DNA of 64,000 nucleotides from Verrucomicrobiota bacterium (GTDB lineage: Bacteria; Verrucomicrobiota; Verrucomicrobiia; Opitutales; UBA2995), in the NCBI GenBank assembly GCA_027622555.1, contig JAQBYJ010000018.1, positions 1-64,000 on the forward strand, in the 5' to 3' direction. Every line of letters starts with the position of its first letter. Position 1 is the stretch's first letter. The notes below the pieces were generated by a model, which made no database searches, was not told the origin of the DNA, and saw nothing but the letters and a program-made list of their open reading frames with translations. Shown here in pieces: positions 16,594-25,905 of the stretch. A program made the position numbers and the translations under genes.

Positions 16594-18081
16594 ATGATTG
16601 CACTACTCACAGTCATTTTAAGTTTTCTAGGCGCCGCCATAATCGGTTTCGTCCCGAGTAAAAACATTAGGCTGATCCGCTCATTGGCTCTCTTTACCGC
16701 TCTGGGAACTTTCGCCGCCGCGGTGCAATGTTACTTTGAATATCTCGATCGGTCCGGTGAAGTATTTCAGCAAATGATTGATCTGACCTGGATTCCTGCG
16801 ATTGGGGCCACGTTCAAGATCGGCGTCGATGGGCTCAGTATCAGCCTACTCGTTTTGACCGGAATCATTGCGGTTTGCGGGGTGTTGTTTTCCTGGACCA
16901 TAGAGGATCGGGCGAACCAGTTTTTCGCCTACTACTTCGCGCTTATTGGAGGCGTATTCGGAGTCTTCCTATCACTCGATTTGTTCCTGCTCTTTGTCTT
17001 CTACGAAATCGCCATTGTCCCCAAGTATTTCATAATCGCCATTTGGGGTAGCGGTGAAAAGGCCTACGCGGCCATGAAGCTGGTGTTGTTTTCTTTTGTA
17101 GGTTCCGCAGTGGCATTGCTGGGATTAATCGCGCTTTATTTCGGATCCGGATTACAGACGTTCGACCTTATCCAGCTGATGGCTGAAGGAGAATTCTCAT
17201 CCCAATTTCAGCTGGTGGTCTTCCCGATCTTGTTTATCGGTTTCGGAATTCTCGCAGGCATGTGGCCATTCCATACCTGGGCACCCACCGGTCACGTGGC
17301 CGCACCTACCGCGGCCTCCATGCTTTTGGCCGGAGTCGTGATGAAGCTCGGCGCTTACGGTTGTTTGCGAGTCGCCATCGGGTTGCTACCGGAAGGAGCT
17401 ATTTATTGGGCACCCATCGTCGCTTGGATCGCAGTCATCAATATCGTTTACGGCGCGCTGATCGCTCTCGTGCAGAAAGATTTTAAATTCGTCATCGGGT
17501 ATTCCAGCGTAAGTCACATGGGGTTTGTCCTGCTCGGACTCGCCACGCTAAATGAAGTGGGACTCATGGGAGCATCCCTCCAAATGTTTTCCCACGGCAT
17601 CATCGGTGCCCTGCTCTTCGCCATTGTTGGCACGGTCATTTACTCACGCACGCATACACGCCAACTTGACCATTTCCACAACCTCATGCAACGGATGCCT
17701 GGAATCTGCTGGGTATTTATTGTGGCTGGACTTGCTTCCATGGGGCTCCCCGGATTCAGCGGATTCGTCTCGGAGTTGCACGTGTTAATTGGCACCTGGA
17801 ATCAGGATCAATTTTCGATCTGGATCATTATTTTGGCAGGTTTCGGCATTCTTGCGACCTTTACCTATACCCTGGTTAAGATTCATGAAGCCTTCTTCCG
17901 CTCATCACCTGCGCATAACCCGAATGAAGTCTATGCGCCGATGACTATCCCTGAGAAATTGGGTTGCGGGATATTGTTGTCATTCGCATTGGCGATCGGG
18001 ATTTATCCGAACCTGCTCACTGTTATCCTTGAACCCAGTTTGGCACCGATTTTGGAGGCGCTGGCAACTGCAGCAAAATAG
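16594..18081 (+). CDS. nuoM: NADH-quinone oxidoreductase subunit M, second copy, TM7 lysine replaced
   Basis: 495 residues, homologous in full to the first NuoM but clearly diverged, so not a recent duplication. Glu of FYEIAIVPKYFII, Lys of AGVVMKLGAYG and Glu of GFVSELHVLIG are kept. The lysine normally found two residues before the PL-PH motif in helix 7 is Leu220 here (GFGILAGMWPFHTW). This residue is central to proton transfer in antiporter-like subunits. With NuoL enlarged, the cluster fits the two-NuoM (2M) form of complex I. Confidence 0.92.
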   Translation: MIALLTVILSFLGAAIIGFVPSKNIRLIRSLALFTALGTFAAAVQCYFEYLDRSGEVFQQMIDLTWIPAIGATFKIGVDGLSISLLVLTGIIAVCGVLFSWTIEDRANQFFAYYFALIGGVFGVFLSLDLFLLFVFYEIAIVPKYFIIAIWGSGEKAYAAMKLVLFSFVGSAVALLGLIALYFGSGLQTFDLIQLMAEGEFSSQFQLVVFPILFIGFGILAGMWPFHTWAPTGHVAAPTAASMLLAGVVMKLGAYGCLRVAIGLLPEGAIYWAPIVAWIAVINIVYGALIALVQKDFKFVIGYSSVSHMGFVLLGLATLNEVGLMGASLQMFSHGIIGALLFAIVGTVIYSRTHTRQLDHFHNLMQRMPGICWVFIVAGLASMGLPGFSGFVSELHVLIGTWNQDQFSIWIIILAGFGILATFTYTLVKIHEAFFRSSPAHNPNEVYAPMTIPEKLGCGILLSFALAIGIYPNLLTVILEPSLAPILEALATAAK

Positions 18082-18090
18082 AATTCTGAA

Positions 18091-19575
18091 ATGAGCTACT
18101 TACATTTATTACAAACTATGTTTCCCGACCTCCTTGTGGTTCTGGTCATGTTTGTAGCACTCGGGTTCGACTATACCAAATACAAAAACCTCGGCCGACA
18201 GACCCGAAGCAACAAAGCGGCAATGATTTCCTCGATCGCGCTACTCCTGGGACTTGCCGGTGTCCTTGGGCAATTCAGTTCAGCTTGCTGCGCAACCGCC
18301 ACCCCGACGACTTATGATGGCCAGCTGGTTTTAACACCGCTTACTCTGGGATTCAAAGCACTGGTATTTGCGCTGGCGCTTTTCGTCATCCAATTCGCGA
18401 AGCCTCAAGTTCCCAATAAACACGTCAGCGAATATTTTAGCCTGATTTTGCTCAGCACCTTGGGCATGGGTTTCCTGATCACGGCTCAAAACCTGATCAT
18501 GTTTTTTGTTTCGATAGAACTGATATCCCTCAGTCTCTACGGACTAACGGCCTTTCAAAATGATAAAAGATATTCTGTCGAAGCGGGCATCAAATACTTT
18601 GCCATCGGTGGAGTATCCTCGGCCTTTTTGCTCTTTGGAATCAGCTACCTCTATGGTGCCACCCACGCACTTAATTTCGACGGTATCGCAAGTGCTATCG
18701 AAACAGCGCCTTCCAGTTACCTGCTGATAGCGTCGCTCTGCCTTGTGGTGGGGCTCGGTTTTAAAATCGCCGCCGCACCCTTCCATCTGTGGGCACCCGA
18801 TACCTACCAATGTGCGCCTGTTCCGGTAGCAGCCTGGATTGCTACCGGCTCCAAGATCGCGAGCTTCTTTGTATTAATCCAACTCTTTGGACCGATCCTC
18901 GAATCTTCAGTGGACCGCGATACCCTCATCAAAGGTCTGGTTATTGTATCAGTCCTCAGCATGGTTCTTGGCAACATAGGTGCCTTGCGCCAATCCTGTG
19001 TTAAGCGATTGCTTGCCTACTCAAGCGTCGCGCATGCCGGTTACATGCTCATCGGTCTCATTGCGGCGAACAAGGACGGCCAGGTTTCCATGCTCTATTA
19101 TATCGTCATTTACTCGTTCGCCACACTTGGAGCTTTTGCGGTTATTGGTATCATCAACAATCGACTGGGACGCGAAGCCTATATTTCCGATTTCAACGGC
19201 TGCTGGAAACAGAATCCAAGACTCAGCCTGCTATTCTTGATTTTCATTCTGTCTTTGGCTGGCATTCCTCCCTTATCTGGATTCGTCGGGAAACTATATC
19301 TCTTTATGGCAGCGATTGGCTCACAGCCGGAAATCGCCAGTTGGTCGGATGGCTATTATTGGCTGATCGCGGTGGCGCTCCTGATGTCTGCGGTATCCTT
19401 GTATTACTACGTCAAAGTTCTGAAAGCATTTCTCGTATCGAACGATACACCTGGCTTGCCAAAACTTACCATCGGTAAGGCCGAAGGTTGGGGGCTTATC
19501 ATTCTGGCCATCCTGGTAGTCGGATTGGGGATCTATCCAACGGGATTGATAGAGTTTATCAGTAGCTCGCTTTGA
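18091..19575 (+). CDS. nuoN: NADH-quinone oxidoreductase subunit N
   Basis: 494 residues, about 14 helices. NuoN landmarks: Glu in FFVSIELISLSLYGL, Lys in GLGFKIAAAPFHLWAPDTY, and a second Lys in TGSKIASFF. It is the last gene of the cluster, nine bases after nuoM2. Downstream is a short gap with a weak hairpin (AGAAT-CTTT-ATTCT near 19623), followed by a gene on the opposite strand. No nuoE, nuoF or nuoG is found on either side. Confidence 0.95.
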   Translation: MSYLHLLQTMFPDLLVVLVMFVALGFDYTKYKNLGRQTRSNKAAMISSIALLLGLAGVLGQFSSACCATATPTTYDGQLVLTPLTLGFKALVFALALFVIQFAKPQVPNKHVSEYFSLILLSTLGMGFLITAQNLIMFFVSIELISLSLYGLTAFQNDKRYSVEAGIKYFAIGGVSSAFLLFGISYLYGATHALNFDGIASAIETAPSSYLLIASLCLVVGLGFKIAAAPFHLWAPDTYQCAPVPVAAWIATGSKIASFFVLIQLFGPILESSVDRDTLIKGLVIVSVLSMVLGNIGALRQSCVKRLLAYSSVAHAGYMLIGLIAANKDGQVSMLYYIVIYSFATLGAFAVIGIINNRLGREAYISDFNGCWKQNPRLSLLFLIFILSLAGIPPLSGFVGKLYLFMAAIGSQPEIASWSDGYYWLIAVALLMSAVSLYYYVKVLKAFLVSNDTPGLPKLTIGKAEGWGLIILAILVVGLGIYPTGLIEFISSSL

Positions 19576-19733
19576 GATAGGAAGCTCACGGTTTTTCCCT
19601 CCCTCAAATAAATAAAACAAAGAATCTTTATTCTCTGGTTAAATATTGTTTGGAGCGGATCCACCAGGATTCACCACCATCAATACTGGTTTCCAGATAT
19701 GATTTCATCCCTGGGTTGATAATATTCAAAATT

Positions 19734-20579
19734 CTAAGGAGCCTCTTCCGGTTCGACGAACCCATAATCAGCAGGACCAAACCCCGGTACGCTGATAAAT
19801 TCATCCCAATCACGTTCACCTCGACGACCACGCCCAAAACGTGAGGTCCAATGTTTACTTTCTAAGTCTTCGTGGAATCCGCTCGTGTTCTTTTCAGCCA
19901 GATCAAACAGGTTCCACTGAGAGCCCCGATTACCTTCGATACTGAATGAACCCCGCTCATCAAAAATGTAATTCCCAGGACCAAGCTCCTGCCCCATGAG
20001 TTGCCCCCAGACTCTTGCCTCGCGTTTGGACAAGCAGCGACCATTTACGTAGAGACGTGAATCGCCCCTGGAAACATTTGATTGGAGAGGACCGTAGTCG
20101 TGCCCTTTCCGCATGTAACCAAACGCATCGTATCCAATCGCACCGTACAGGCCGCTGTTTGGATCATACCAATAGCTTCCCGGTCGAGGATAACGTTGGT
20201 ATTGCTTAAAAAAATCCTCGAGTTGTCTCCGGCTAAGAATCTGGCCGTTAAAGATAACCGTCTGCTCACCTGCCAAGGTCGATTGCACGTAGTTGGCCGC
20301 AGCTGAAGAGGTTTCACCTTGAAGGGTCAACACATAGGTACGCGCCGTCGATTGATCGATCAAGGCACCCCAAGTCATGCCAACCAATGTGAGCTCCAGA
20401 TAGGGACCGTCTTGAAACATGGTGATATGAAGAGGCTTTCCGAGAATGGTGCCGACCAACAGACCGTCTTCCAACTTACAGGCTACCTGATGAACTTCAC
20501 CTTCCCCACGAAATGTCCCCGAGTATACCCCCTGATCTTCACTAAGGGTGATGAGCATGCCATCCTCGTTATCTGGCAC
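19734..20579 (-). CDS. Exported protein of unknown function with two NG-x-LS / PGxY repeats, 5' end missing
   Basis: The central part carries two copies of a motif: FNGQILSRRQLE with PRPGSYWYDPNSGLYG, and VNGRCLSKREAR with LGPGNYIFDERGSFSIEG. I know this pattern from secreted hypothetical proteins of unknown function. The frame continues upstream of the GTG at 20579 through a clear signal-peptide core (SFFASLFFLAGAILNFGQA, 20598-20654). No ATG, GTG or TTG exists upstream before the stop at 20775. The real start therefore seems lost at a junction near 20660, or is non-canonical. The C-terminus is Arg/Gly/Asp-rich. Confidence 0.7.
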   Translation of the reverse strand: MPDNEDGMLITLSEDQGVYSGTFRGEGEVHQVACKLEDGLLVGTILGKPLHITMFQDGPYLELTLVGMTWGALIDQSTARTYVLTLQGETSSAAANYVQSTLAGEQTVIFNGQILSRRQLEDFFKQYQRYPRPGSYWYDPNSGLYGAIGYDAFGYMRKGHDYGPLQSNVSRGDSRLYVNGRCLSKREARVWGQLMGQELGPGNYIFDERGSFSIEGNRGSQWNLFDLAEKNTSGFHEDLESKHWTSRFGRGRRGERDWDEFISVPGFGPADYGFVEPEEAP

Positions 20580-20669
20580 ATAAAATGTTCCGGTGTAGGC
20601 TTGGCCAAAGTTTAGAATGGCACCCGCAAGGAAAAACAGTGAGGCAAAAAACGAAATATTGATGTAACC

Positions 20670-21329
20670 TTGGAGCGGTTTTTCTCCTCCACGACCAAGC
20701 TGTTCGTCATTGTCCTTTTTCTGATAATAGCACTCAACAAGCTGGGAATTGAAATCGCACCTTTCGTAGCTCTCTTAGGTGCCAGTGCCTTGGGTTTGAG
20801 TTTGGCTGTTCAAGGCCCCATTTCCAATTACGGCGCAGGGATAGTCCTCATCATTACCCGCCCATTCAAATTAAATGATACTCTCACTATCTTAGATAAA
20901 CGGGGTCCTGTCTCCGGTCTCGTCAGTTGCATTCACCTCGGCTATACTGAGCTGGAATCTGAGGACGGAGAAATGATAACCATTCCCAATCGCCGGGTTC
21001 TCGGTGAAATCCTGACCAACTCCCATCATTTCAGAGTCGCTGAGGGTGTTATAGGAATCGAATACGGTGGAGATCCTGAAAAAGCGATTGCGGTCATTGC
21101 AAAAGCGCTAAGCGCAATCGAATATATCGACAAAGATCACTTACCCGAAGTGGGGATAAAAGAATTCGCAGACTCATCCATAAATATCGGCTACCGGTAT
21201 TGGGTCGGCACTTCCCATTTTCACAGAATCCAGTTTAAGGCCAACATGGCAGTCTACAAAGCTTTTAAAGAAGCACACATTGGCATTCCTTTCCCACAAC
21301 GGGATGTGCGCTTGTTCAAAGAAAATTAA
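20670..21329 (+). CDS. MscS-type mechanosensitive channel, N-terminally truncated
   Basis: 219 residues covering the pore helix and cytoplasmic part of an MscS channel: ASALGLSLAVQGPISNYGAG is the TM3-like region, followed by the beta domain (PFKLNDTLTI, MITIPNRRVLGE) and the alpha-beta domain. The helices TM1 and TM2 that normally precede LFVIVLFLIIALNKLGIE are missing. The frame opens just after a TGA at 20640-20642 and has only a TTG start. It abuts, head to head, another gene that also lacks a 5' end. Probably non-functional or expressed only as a fragment. Confidence 0.75.
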   Translation: MERFFSSTTKLFVIVLFLIIALNKLGIEIAPFVALLGASALGLSLAVQGPISNYGAGIVLIITRPFKLNDTLTILDKRGPVSGLVSCIHLGYTELESEDGEMITIPNRRVLGEILTNSHHFRVAEGVIGIEYGGDPEKAIAVIAKALSAIEYIDKDHLPEVGIKEFADSSINIGYRYWVGTSHFHRIQFKANMAVYKAFKEAHIGIPFPQRDVRLFKEN

Positions 21330-21483
21330 GACTCTCAAGCTTTATCCATGGAACGACCGGATTTACATTCTAACCATTCGTTCTCTAGTTTTATCAAATT
21401 TGTGAAATCCTGGCTAACTTTCTGCCGTATCTCACCTGCAAGCATTCCATCCGTTTCCATGAGGACTCTCAGAAACAAAGCAC

Positions 21484-22020
21484 ATGCTTGGTAGATATAA
21501 ACACCTAGTAGCGCTCGGAATAGCAGGGATCGTTCTGGGAGTTCCTTTCCTTTTCAGATGGATATCAGATTCCTATGAGATCTACCCGTCGGTACTATTT
21601 CCATCTGGAGCACAATGGTATGAATTGAAGGACGGTTACTATGAGTTTGTATATTTTGAGATTTCCGGAATCGATCGGGAGACGGGTTCATTTAAGAGAC
21701 TCGATCCAACAACGTTCATCGATCCTATTCCCTACCACTTTTTATTTGATCTTGTACAGAATGAGTTCGGACTTAATCCGGATCATAAATCCATGGATCA
21801 CCTTCGGTATTTTCAGAACAGGATCAGGCTTAAGTTTGCAACATTTACCGATTCAGATCGAGCAGAGACGCGCCAATGGTTGAGTGAACGTCTGCTCAAA
21901 GCAGGTTGCAGTAATGAGGAAATCCGGCTCCGCACGATCAAGGCGCGGATCAAACAATACCATAACGAGATGGAGGACCTCAAAACCATCAATGAAAAAC
22001 ATATTTCAATACGCGGATGA
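21484..22020 (+). CDS. Unknown protein with N-terminal membrane anchor
   Basis: 178 residues. Residues 9-27 form one membrane helix or uncleaved signal (LVALGIAGIVLGVPFLFRW); the rest is hydrophilic and probably periplasmic, with a DLVQNEFGLNPDH segment and a charged C-terminal helix. I recognise no family. It overlaps the next gene by 29 bases in another frame, so the two are probably co-expressed. No ribosome-binding site is obvious before the ATG. Confidence 0.7.
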   Translation: MLGRYKHLVALGIAGIVLGVPFLFRWISDSYEIYPSVLFPSGAQWYELKDGYYEFVYFEISGIDRETGSFKRLDPTTFIDPIPYHFLFDLVQNEFGLNPDHKSMDHLRYFQNRIRLKFATFTDSDRAETRQWLSERLLKAGCSNEEIRLRTIKARIKQYHNEMEDLKTINEKHISIRG

Positions 22021-23098
22021 TGGCATAGCCCTTCTTTGGCAGCGGGTTGAAAATGCTACGAAGCTGCCAATCTACGAAGCCTCTGTTTTTCGAATAGTGT
22101 TCGGACTCAGCCTTCTGCTGATCAACACCCCTCATTACTCCTGGATTGGCGAAACCCCGCCAACCTTTTTTGATCCTCCGATTTTTAGTATTGCATCCTT
22201 TTTTAATGGATTCCCTCCACAAGCACTCTTTTGGGCCTACGACCTTCTAACGCCCGTTCTTATCCTCTGCATAACTGCGGGGGTTAAAACAAGGTGGTGT
22301 GGCCTCATTTGTGGAGTAAGCTACTTTGTAGTATCGAGCTTTGGGTACAGCTTTGGAAAAATCGATCATTCATTCCTCCCCTGGGTTTCACTACTACTGT
22401 TCTCATTTTCCAACTGGGGCACCCAGCTTGCATTGATTCCGGACAAGCCGGTAAAGAATCATCAACTGCCCATATCACTCATAGCGCTGGTCATAGCTTT
22501 TGGAATGTTAAGCGCTGGTGCGGAGAAGGCGATTCGATGGATCGATTTCGACCTGGAAACCAGCGGATTCCATACCTGGTTTCTAAGAGGTCACTTCACT
22601 CTTGGAAGAGATTTCCTTCTGGCAAATTTCGTCTTGAAAACACCGGGCATTTTGCTCGAAGCCGGAGAATATGCAGCCGTTTTCATCGAAGTGAGTGGTA
22701 TTCTTTTCCTGGTGTTGGGGCGCACCTCCTGGCGCATATGGATAGTGTTCGTTTCGCTATTTCACTGGGCGAATACACTGTTTCTAAATATCCCTTTCCC
22801 GGCCCACATCGCCGTCTACCTGGTATTTTTTATTTACCCTCTAAATGGAGCCCAAACCGCTTCGGGATATGACAATCCCAGGACCAGGAGCAACTTAAAG
22901 AAAGTATTGTTTTTGGCAGCCTTTCTTACAGTCACTCATTGCGTCACCCGAGTGCTACATTCAGGATCATCAATGCTGTTTATTTCAGATACTTCTTTTA
23001 CCGTCCAACTCAAGCTTGCGGCAATACTCTGGCCCGTTTTGATTCTCATCGGTATCTCAAAGCTTAGGTCCAATCGAACAAAGGACCCGTTGAGTTGA
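21992..23098 (+). CDS. HTTM/DoxX-like multi-pass membrane protein
   Basis: 368 residues from the chosen ATG; the frame is open further upstream but that part overlaps the previous gene and lacks family features. About eight to nine predicted helices. SVFRIVFGLSLLL at the start, WCGLICGVSYFVVSS, and a central WFLRGHFTLG loop resemble the HTTM (horizontally transferred transmembrane) domain found in vitamin K-dependent carboxylase-like proteins. Carboxylase residues are not recognisable. Function unknown; the coupled 178-residue protein upstream may be its partner. Confidence 0.65.
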   Translation: MKNIFQYADDGIALLWQRVENATKLPIYEASVFRIVFGLSLLLINTPHYSWIGETPPTFFDPPIFSIASFFNGFPPQALFWAYDLLTPVLILCITAGVKTRWCGLICGVSYFVVSSFGYSFGKIDHSFLPWVSLLLFSFSNWGTQLALIPDKPVKNHQLPISLIALVIAFGMLSAGAEKAIRWIDFDLETSGFHTWFLRGHFTLGRDFLLANFVLKTPGILLEAGEYAAVFIEVSGILFLVLGRTSWRIWIVFVSLFHWANTLFLNIPFPAHIAVYLVFFIYPLNGAQTASGYDNPRTRSNLKKVLFLAAFLTVTHCVTRVLHSGSSMLFISDTSFTVQLKLAAILWPVLILIGISKLRSNRTKDPLS

Positions 23099-23232
23099 TA
23101 AAAACAACATTTCCAGACGGTATCACTGATCTTCGTTAATCGAGTTGAAAGCCATTAAGCTGCTTGCAATGATTCCGACAAAAAGGAAAGATTCGCATCG
23201 AAAAATCTTCCCTCACATGCATCACCCAAGGA

Positions 23233-25905
23233 ATGACTGGTCAATGTAACTTCTTGTGCATTAAATCGCGTTATTCACTTGCGATCATTTCCCATTCTTT
23301 AAATTTTATTTCTGTGCTTACCCTTTTTCCCCATATCATCCGCCGAACGCTCGCCGGATGTTTTTTGTATATGAGTTTTGGGATCCTCAGTTCCTTTGCC
23401 CAAAGGGAACCAGTGGACGAACCCAATATTTCGTGGGAAGATGCGCAGTTGCTATTTAAGCAAGGCGATTACAAAGAGCTTCTGCCAAAGCTCGAAGTTC
23501 AGACTCAGGAAAATCCGTGGAACGACACTTGGTGGTTTTTACATGGGAAAACACTCAAAACCCTTGGCCGCTACGAGCAGGCCTACGAGACCATACTGGA
23601 AGGACTCGCGCGTCGCAGCTACAGTCTTTCACTCCGCCTGCTGGCTATCGAAGTGGCTAAATTAAACAATAGACCAGAGGAAGTGGCTGAACACCGGGAC
23701 ATGCTTAATTCCTACTTCTCAATGTGGGCTCGTCGCGTTGGCAGTCCAGATGCGTTGATTGAGTTAGGCGATGTTGCCCTGGAACTTGGCGTTGAACCAC
23801 GAATCGTGTTGGAGAATTTTTATAAACGAGCCAAGGAGATGAATAACCCTCCCATATCGGCGTTCCTGGCCTCCGGAAACCTGGCTCTGCAAAAAAACGA
23901 TTACAAACTGGCATCACAAAACTTTCAGGCTGGCCTCGAGCTTTCGCCCGACGACCCGGATCTCTGGTCCGGCTTGGCTGCTTCATTCATGAATGGTGAT
24001 CGCACCCAACTGGTGCAATTTGCCCAATCTGCTCTCGGACTCAATGATAACCATGTGCCCAGTATGCTGCTTATGGCGGAGCATCTCATCGACGCTGAAG
24101 CCTATGACGATGCTACCGAGTTTCTGAATAGCGCACTGCTGGTAAATCCGATTCATCCTGATGCGTTGGCATTACTAACCGTCATCGCTCTTTTGGAAAA
24201 TGATCCGCTATCTGCGGAAATGTATCGAGATACGGCCCTTTCATCATGGAAAACCAATCCAAGGGTCGATCACCAAATCGGTCGTAAGCTTTCCCAAAAG
24301 TATTGGTTCGCTGAAGGCGCGGATGCTCAAAGACGCGCTTTGGCTTTCGACCCCGGTTTTGCTCCGGCCCAACTACAACTAGCCCAGGACTTATTGCGCC
24401 TGGGTGCCAAAACGGAGAAGGAAGGCTGGGTTCTGGCACACAAGGCACACGACCACGATCCCTACAATGTGGAGGCATTCAATCTTGTCACTCTCAGTGA
24501 TAAGTTGGATGGATTTGTCGTACTGGAATCGGAAAATTTCTTTCTAAAAATGGGCGAACAAGAAGCCCCTATTTATGGAAACCGGGCGCTCGATTTACTC
24601 GAACGGGCTTATGAAACACTTTCAGACCGCTACGGGATCCAACTCGAAGAGAAAACAACCGTCGAAATTTATCCGAATCCTGGCGACTTTGGCGTCCGCA
24701 CATTTGGTATGCCGGGTAATCCGGGATACTTGGGCGTGTGCTTCGGCCCGGTAGTAACGGTGAACAGCCCCGCCACAAGACAAGCAAACTGGGAGTCGGT
24801 GCTCTGGCATGAATTCTGTCACACCATTACTCTAAAGATGACCCGCAATCGCATGCCGCGTTGGTTGAGCGAAGGAATTTCAGTTTACGAAGAGCTCGAG
24901 GAAAATCCCTCCTGGGGCCGGTCGATGACCATCGATTACCGGAAACGCATCCTTGACCGGGAGACTCAGGCAATCAGTGAAATGAGCGCTGCCTTCCTCC
25001 AGGCAAATGACGGTGAAGATGTTCAGTTCGCCTATTTTCAGTCATACCTTGTGGTAAAGTTTTTATTCGAAAGCTATGGGGCAGAAGCTATGCAAAAAGT
25101 CCTCCGCGCTTTGGGAGATGGGGTCAATACAAACGACGCGTTGAACGAGCATGTCGCACCTATTGATTATCTGGATCGCACTTTTTCCGCCTGGTCTCGT
25201 GCTGAGGCAACAAAACTTGGTGGCGAATACGAGCTCTCCACGCCTGAGACGATGCTCGAAAAAGCTTTGTCAGCCATAAACACAGACAATAGTTACCAAG
25301 CTGCCCTGGAAAAAGCTTTGGAGTTCATCGAAAAAGAAGAGTGGGAATCCGCGCGTGAACAATTGGAATCCCTCATTGAAGGAGCCGGTTATATTCCAGG
25401 AGAAGGCAATGCGCATGGGTCACTCGCTTACGTTTACCAAAAACTGGAGGAACTGGAAAAAGAAAAAGCTACCCTGGAAACCATCGCGCAAAAGGATGCG
25501 CACGATTTGGTTGCTGTTACCCGTTTATTGACCATCGCCTTTGAGGCGGAAGATTGGCCAGCACTCAAACATTGGAGTGATAATTGGCTGGCGATTAACC
25601 CCTTGGCCGAAACGCCCTGGCGCGGATTGCTTCGAGCCGACGAAGAATTGGGCAATCCGGAGGAAGCAATTAAAGCAGGAAGCATACTGGTCAAACTCGA
25701 CCCACCCGATATTGCTTCCGTTCATTATAGAGTGGCAAAACAGATGGCTATGTCCGATGCTTCAAACGCACGTCGACATGTGCTCATGGCGCTGGAAGAG
25801 GCACCACGCTATCGCGAAGCATATAAATTGTTACACACGTTGAATCAACCCGCCAAAAAAGAATCTTCCATCCATGGCCTGGAGATCCCCGTAGCCCATG
25901 AGTAA
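23233..25905 (+). CDS. Secreted TPR protein with gluzincin-type metalloprotease domain
   Basis: 890 residues. A signal peptide ends near SFGILSSFAQ; the true start could be a GTG at 23314, since the ATG at 23233 puts about 30 odd residues in front. Residues about 60-450 are TPR-like helical repeats. The protease domain carries H526-E-F-C-H530 and the downstream WLSEGISVYEE with E547, the zinc ligands of peptidase MA-like gluzincins. More TPRs fill the C-terminus. It begins the eight-gene MoxR block and overlaps the DUF4159 gene by eight bases. It probably cleaves or senses periplasmic proteins. Confidence 0.88.
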   Translation: MTGQCNFLCIKSRYSLAIISHSLNFISVLTLFPHIIRRTLAGCFLYMSFGILSSFAQREPVDEPNISWEDAQLLFKQGDYKELLPKLEVQTQENPWNDTWWFLHGKTLKTLGRYEQAYETILEGLARRSYSLSLRLLAIEVAKLNNRPEEVAEHRDMLNSYFSMWARRVGSPDALIELGDVALELGVEPRIVLENFYKRAKEMNNPPISAFLASGNLALQKNDYKLASQNFQAGLELSPDDPDLWSGLAASFMNGDRTQLVQFAQSALGLNDNHVPSMLLMAEHLIDAEAYDDATEFLNSALLVNPIHPDALALLTVIALLENDPLSAEMYRDTALSSWKTNPRVDHQIGRKLSQKYWFAEGADAQRRALAFDPGFAPAQLQLAQDLLRLGAKTEKEGWVLAHKAHDHDPYNVEAFNLVTLSDKLDGFVVLESENFFLKMGEQEAPIYGNRALDLLERAYETLSDRYGIQLEEKTTVEIYPNPGDFGVRTFGMPGNPGYLGVCFGPVVTVNSPATRQANWESVLWHEFCHTITLKMTRNRMPRWLSEGISVYEELEENPSWGRSMTIDYRKRILDRETQAISEMSAAFLQANDGEDVQFAYFQSYLVVKFLFESYGAEAMQKVLRALGDGVNTNDALNEHVAPIDYLDRTFSAWSRAEATKLGGEYELSTPETMLEKALSAINTDNSYQAALEKALEFIEKEEWESAREQLESLIEGAGYIPGEGNAHGSLAYVYQKLEELEKEKATLETIAQKDAHDLVAVTRLLTIAFEAEDWPALKHWSDNWLAINPLAETPWRGLLRADEELGNPEEAIKAGSILVKLDPPDIASVHYRVAKQMAMSDASNARRHVLMALEEAPRYREAYKLLHTLNQPAKKESSIHGLEIPVAHE

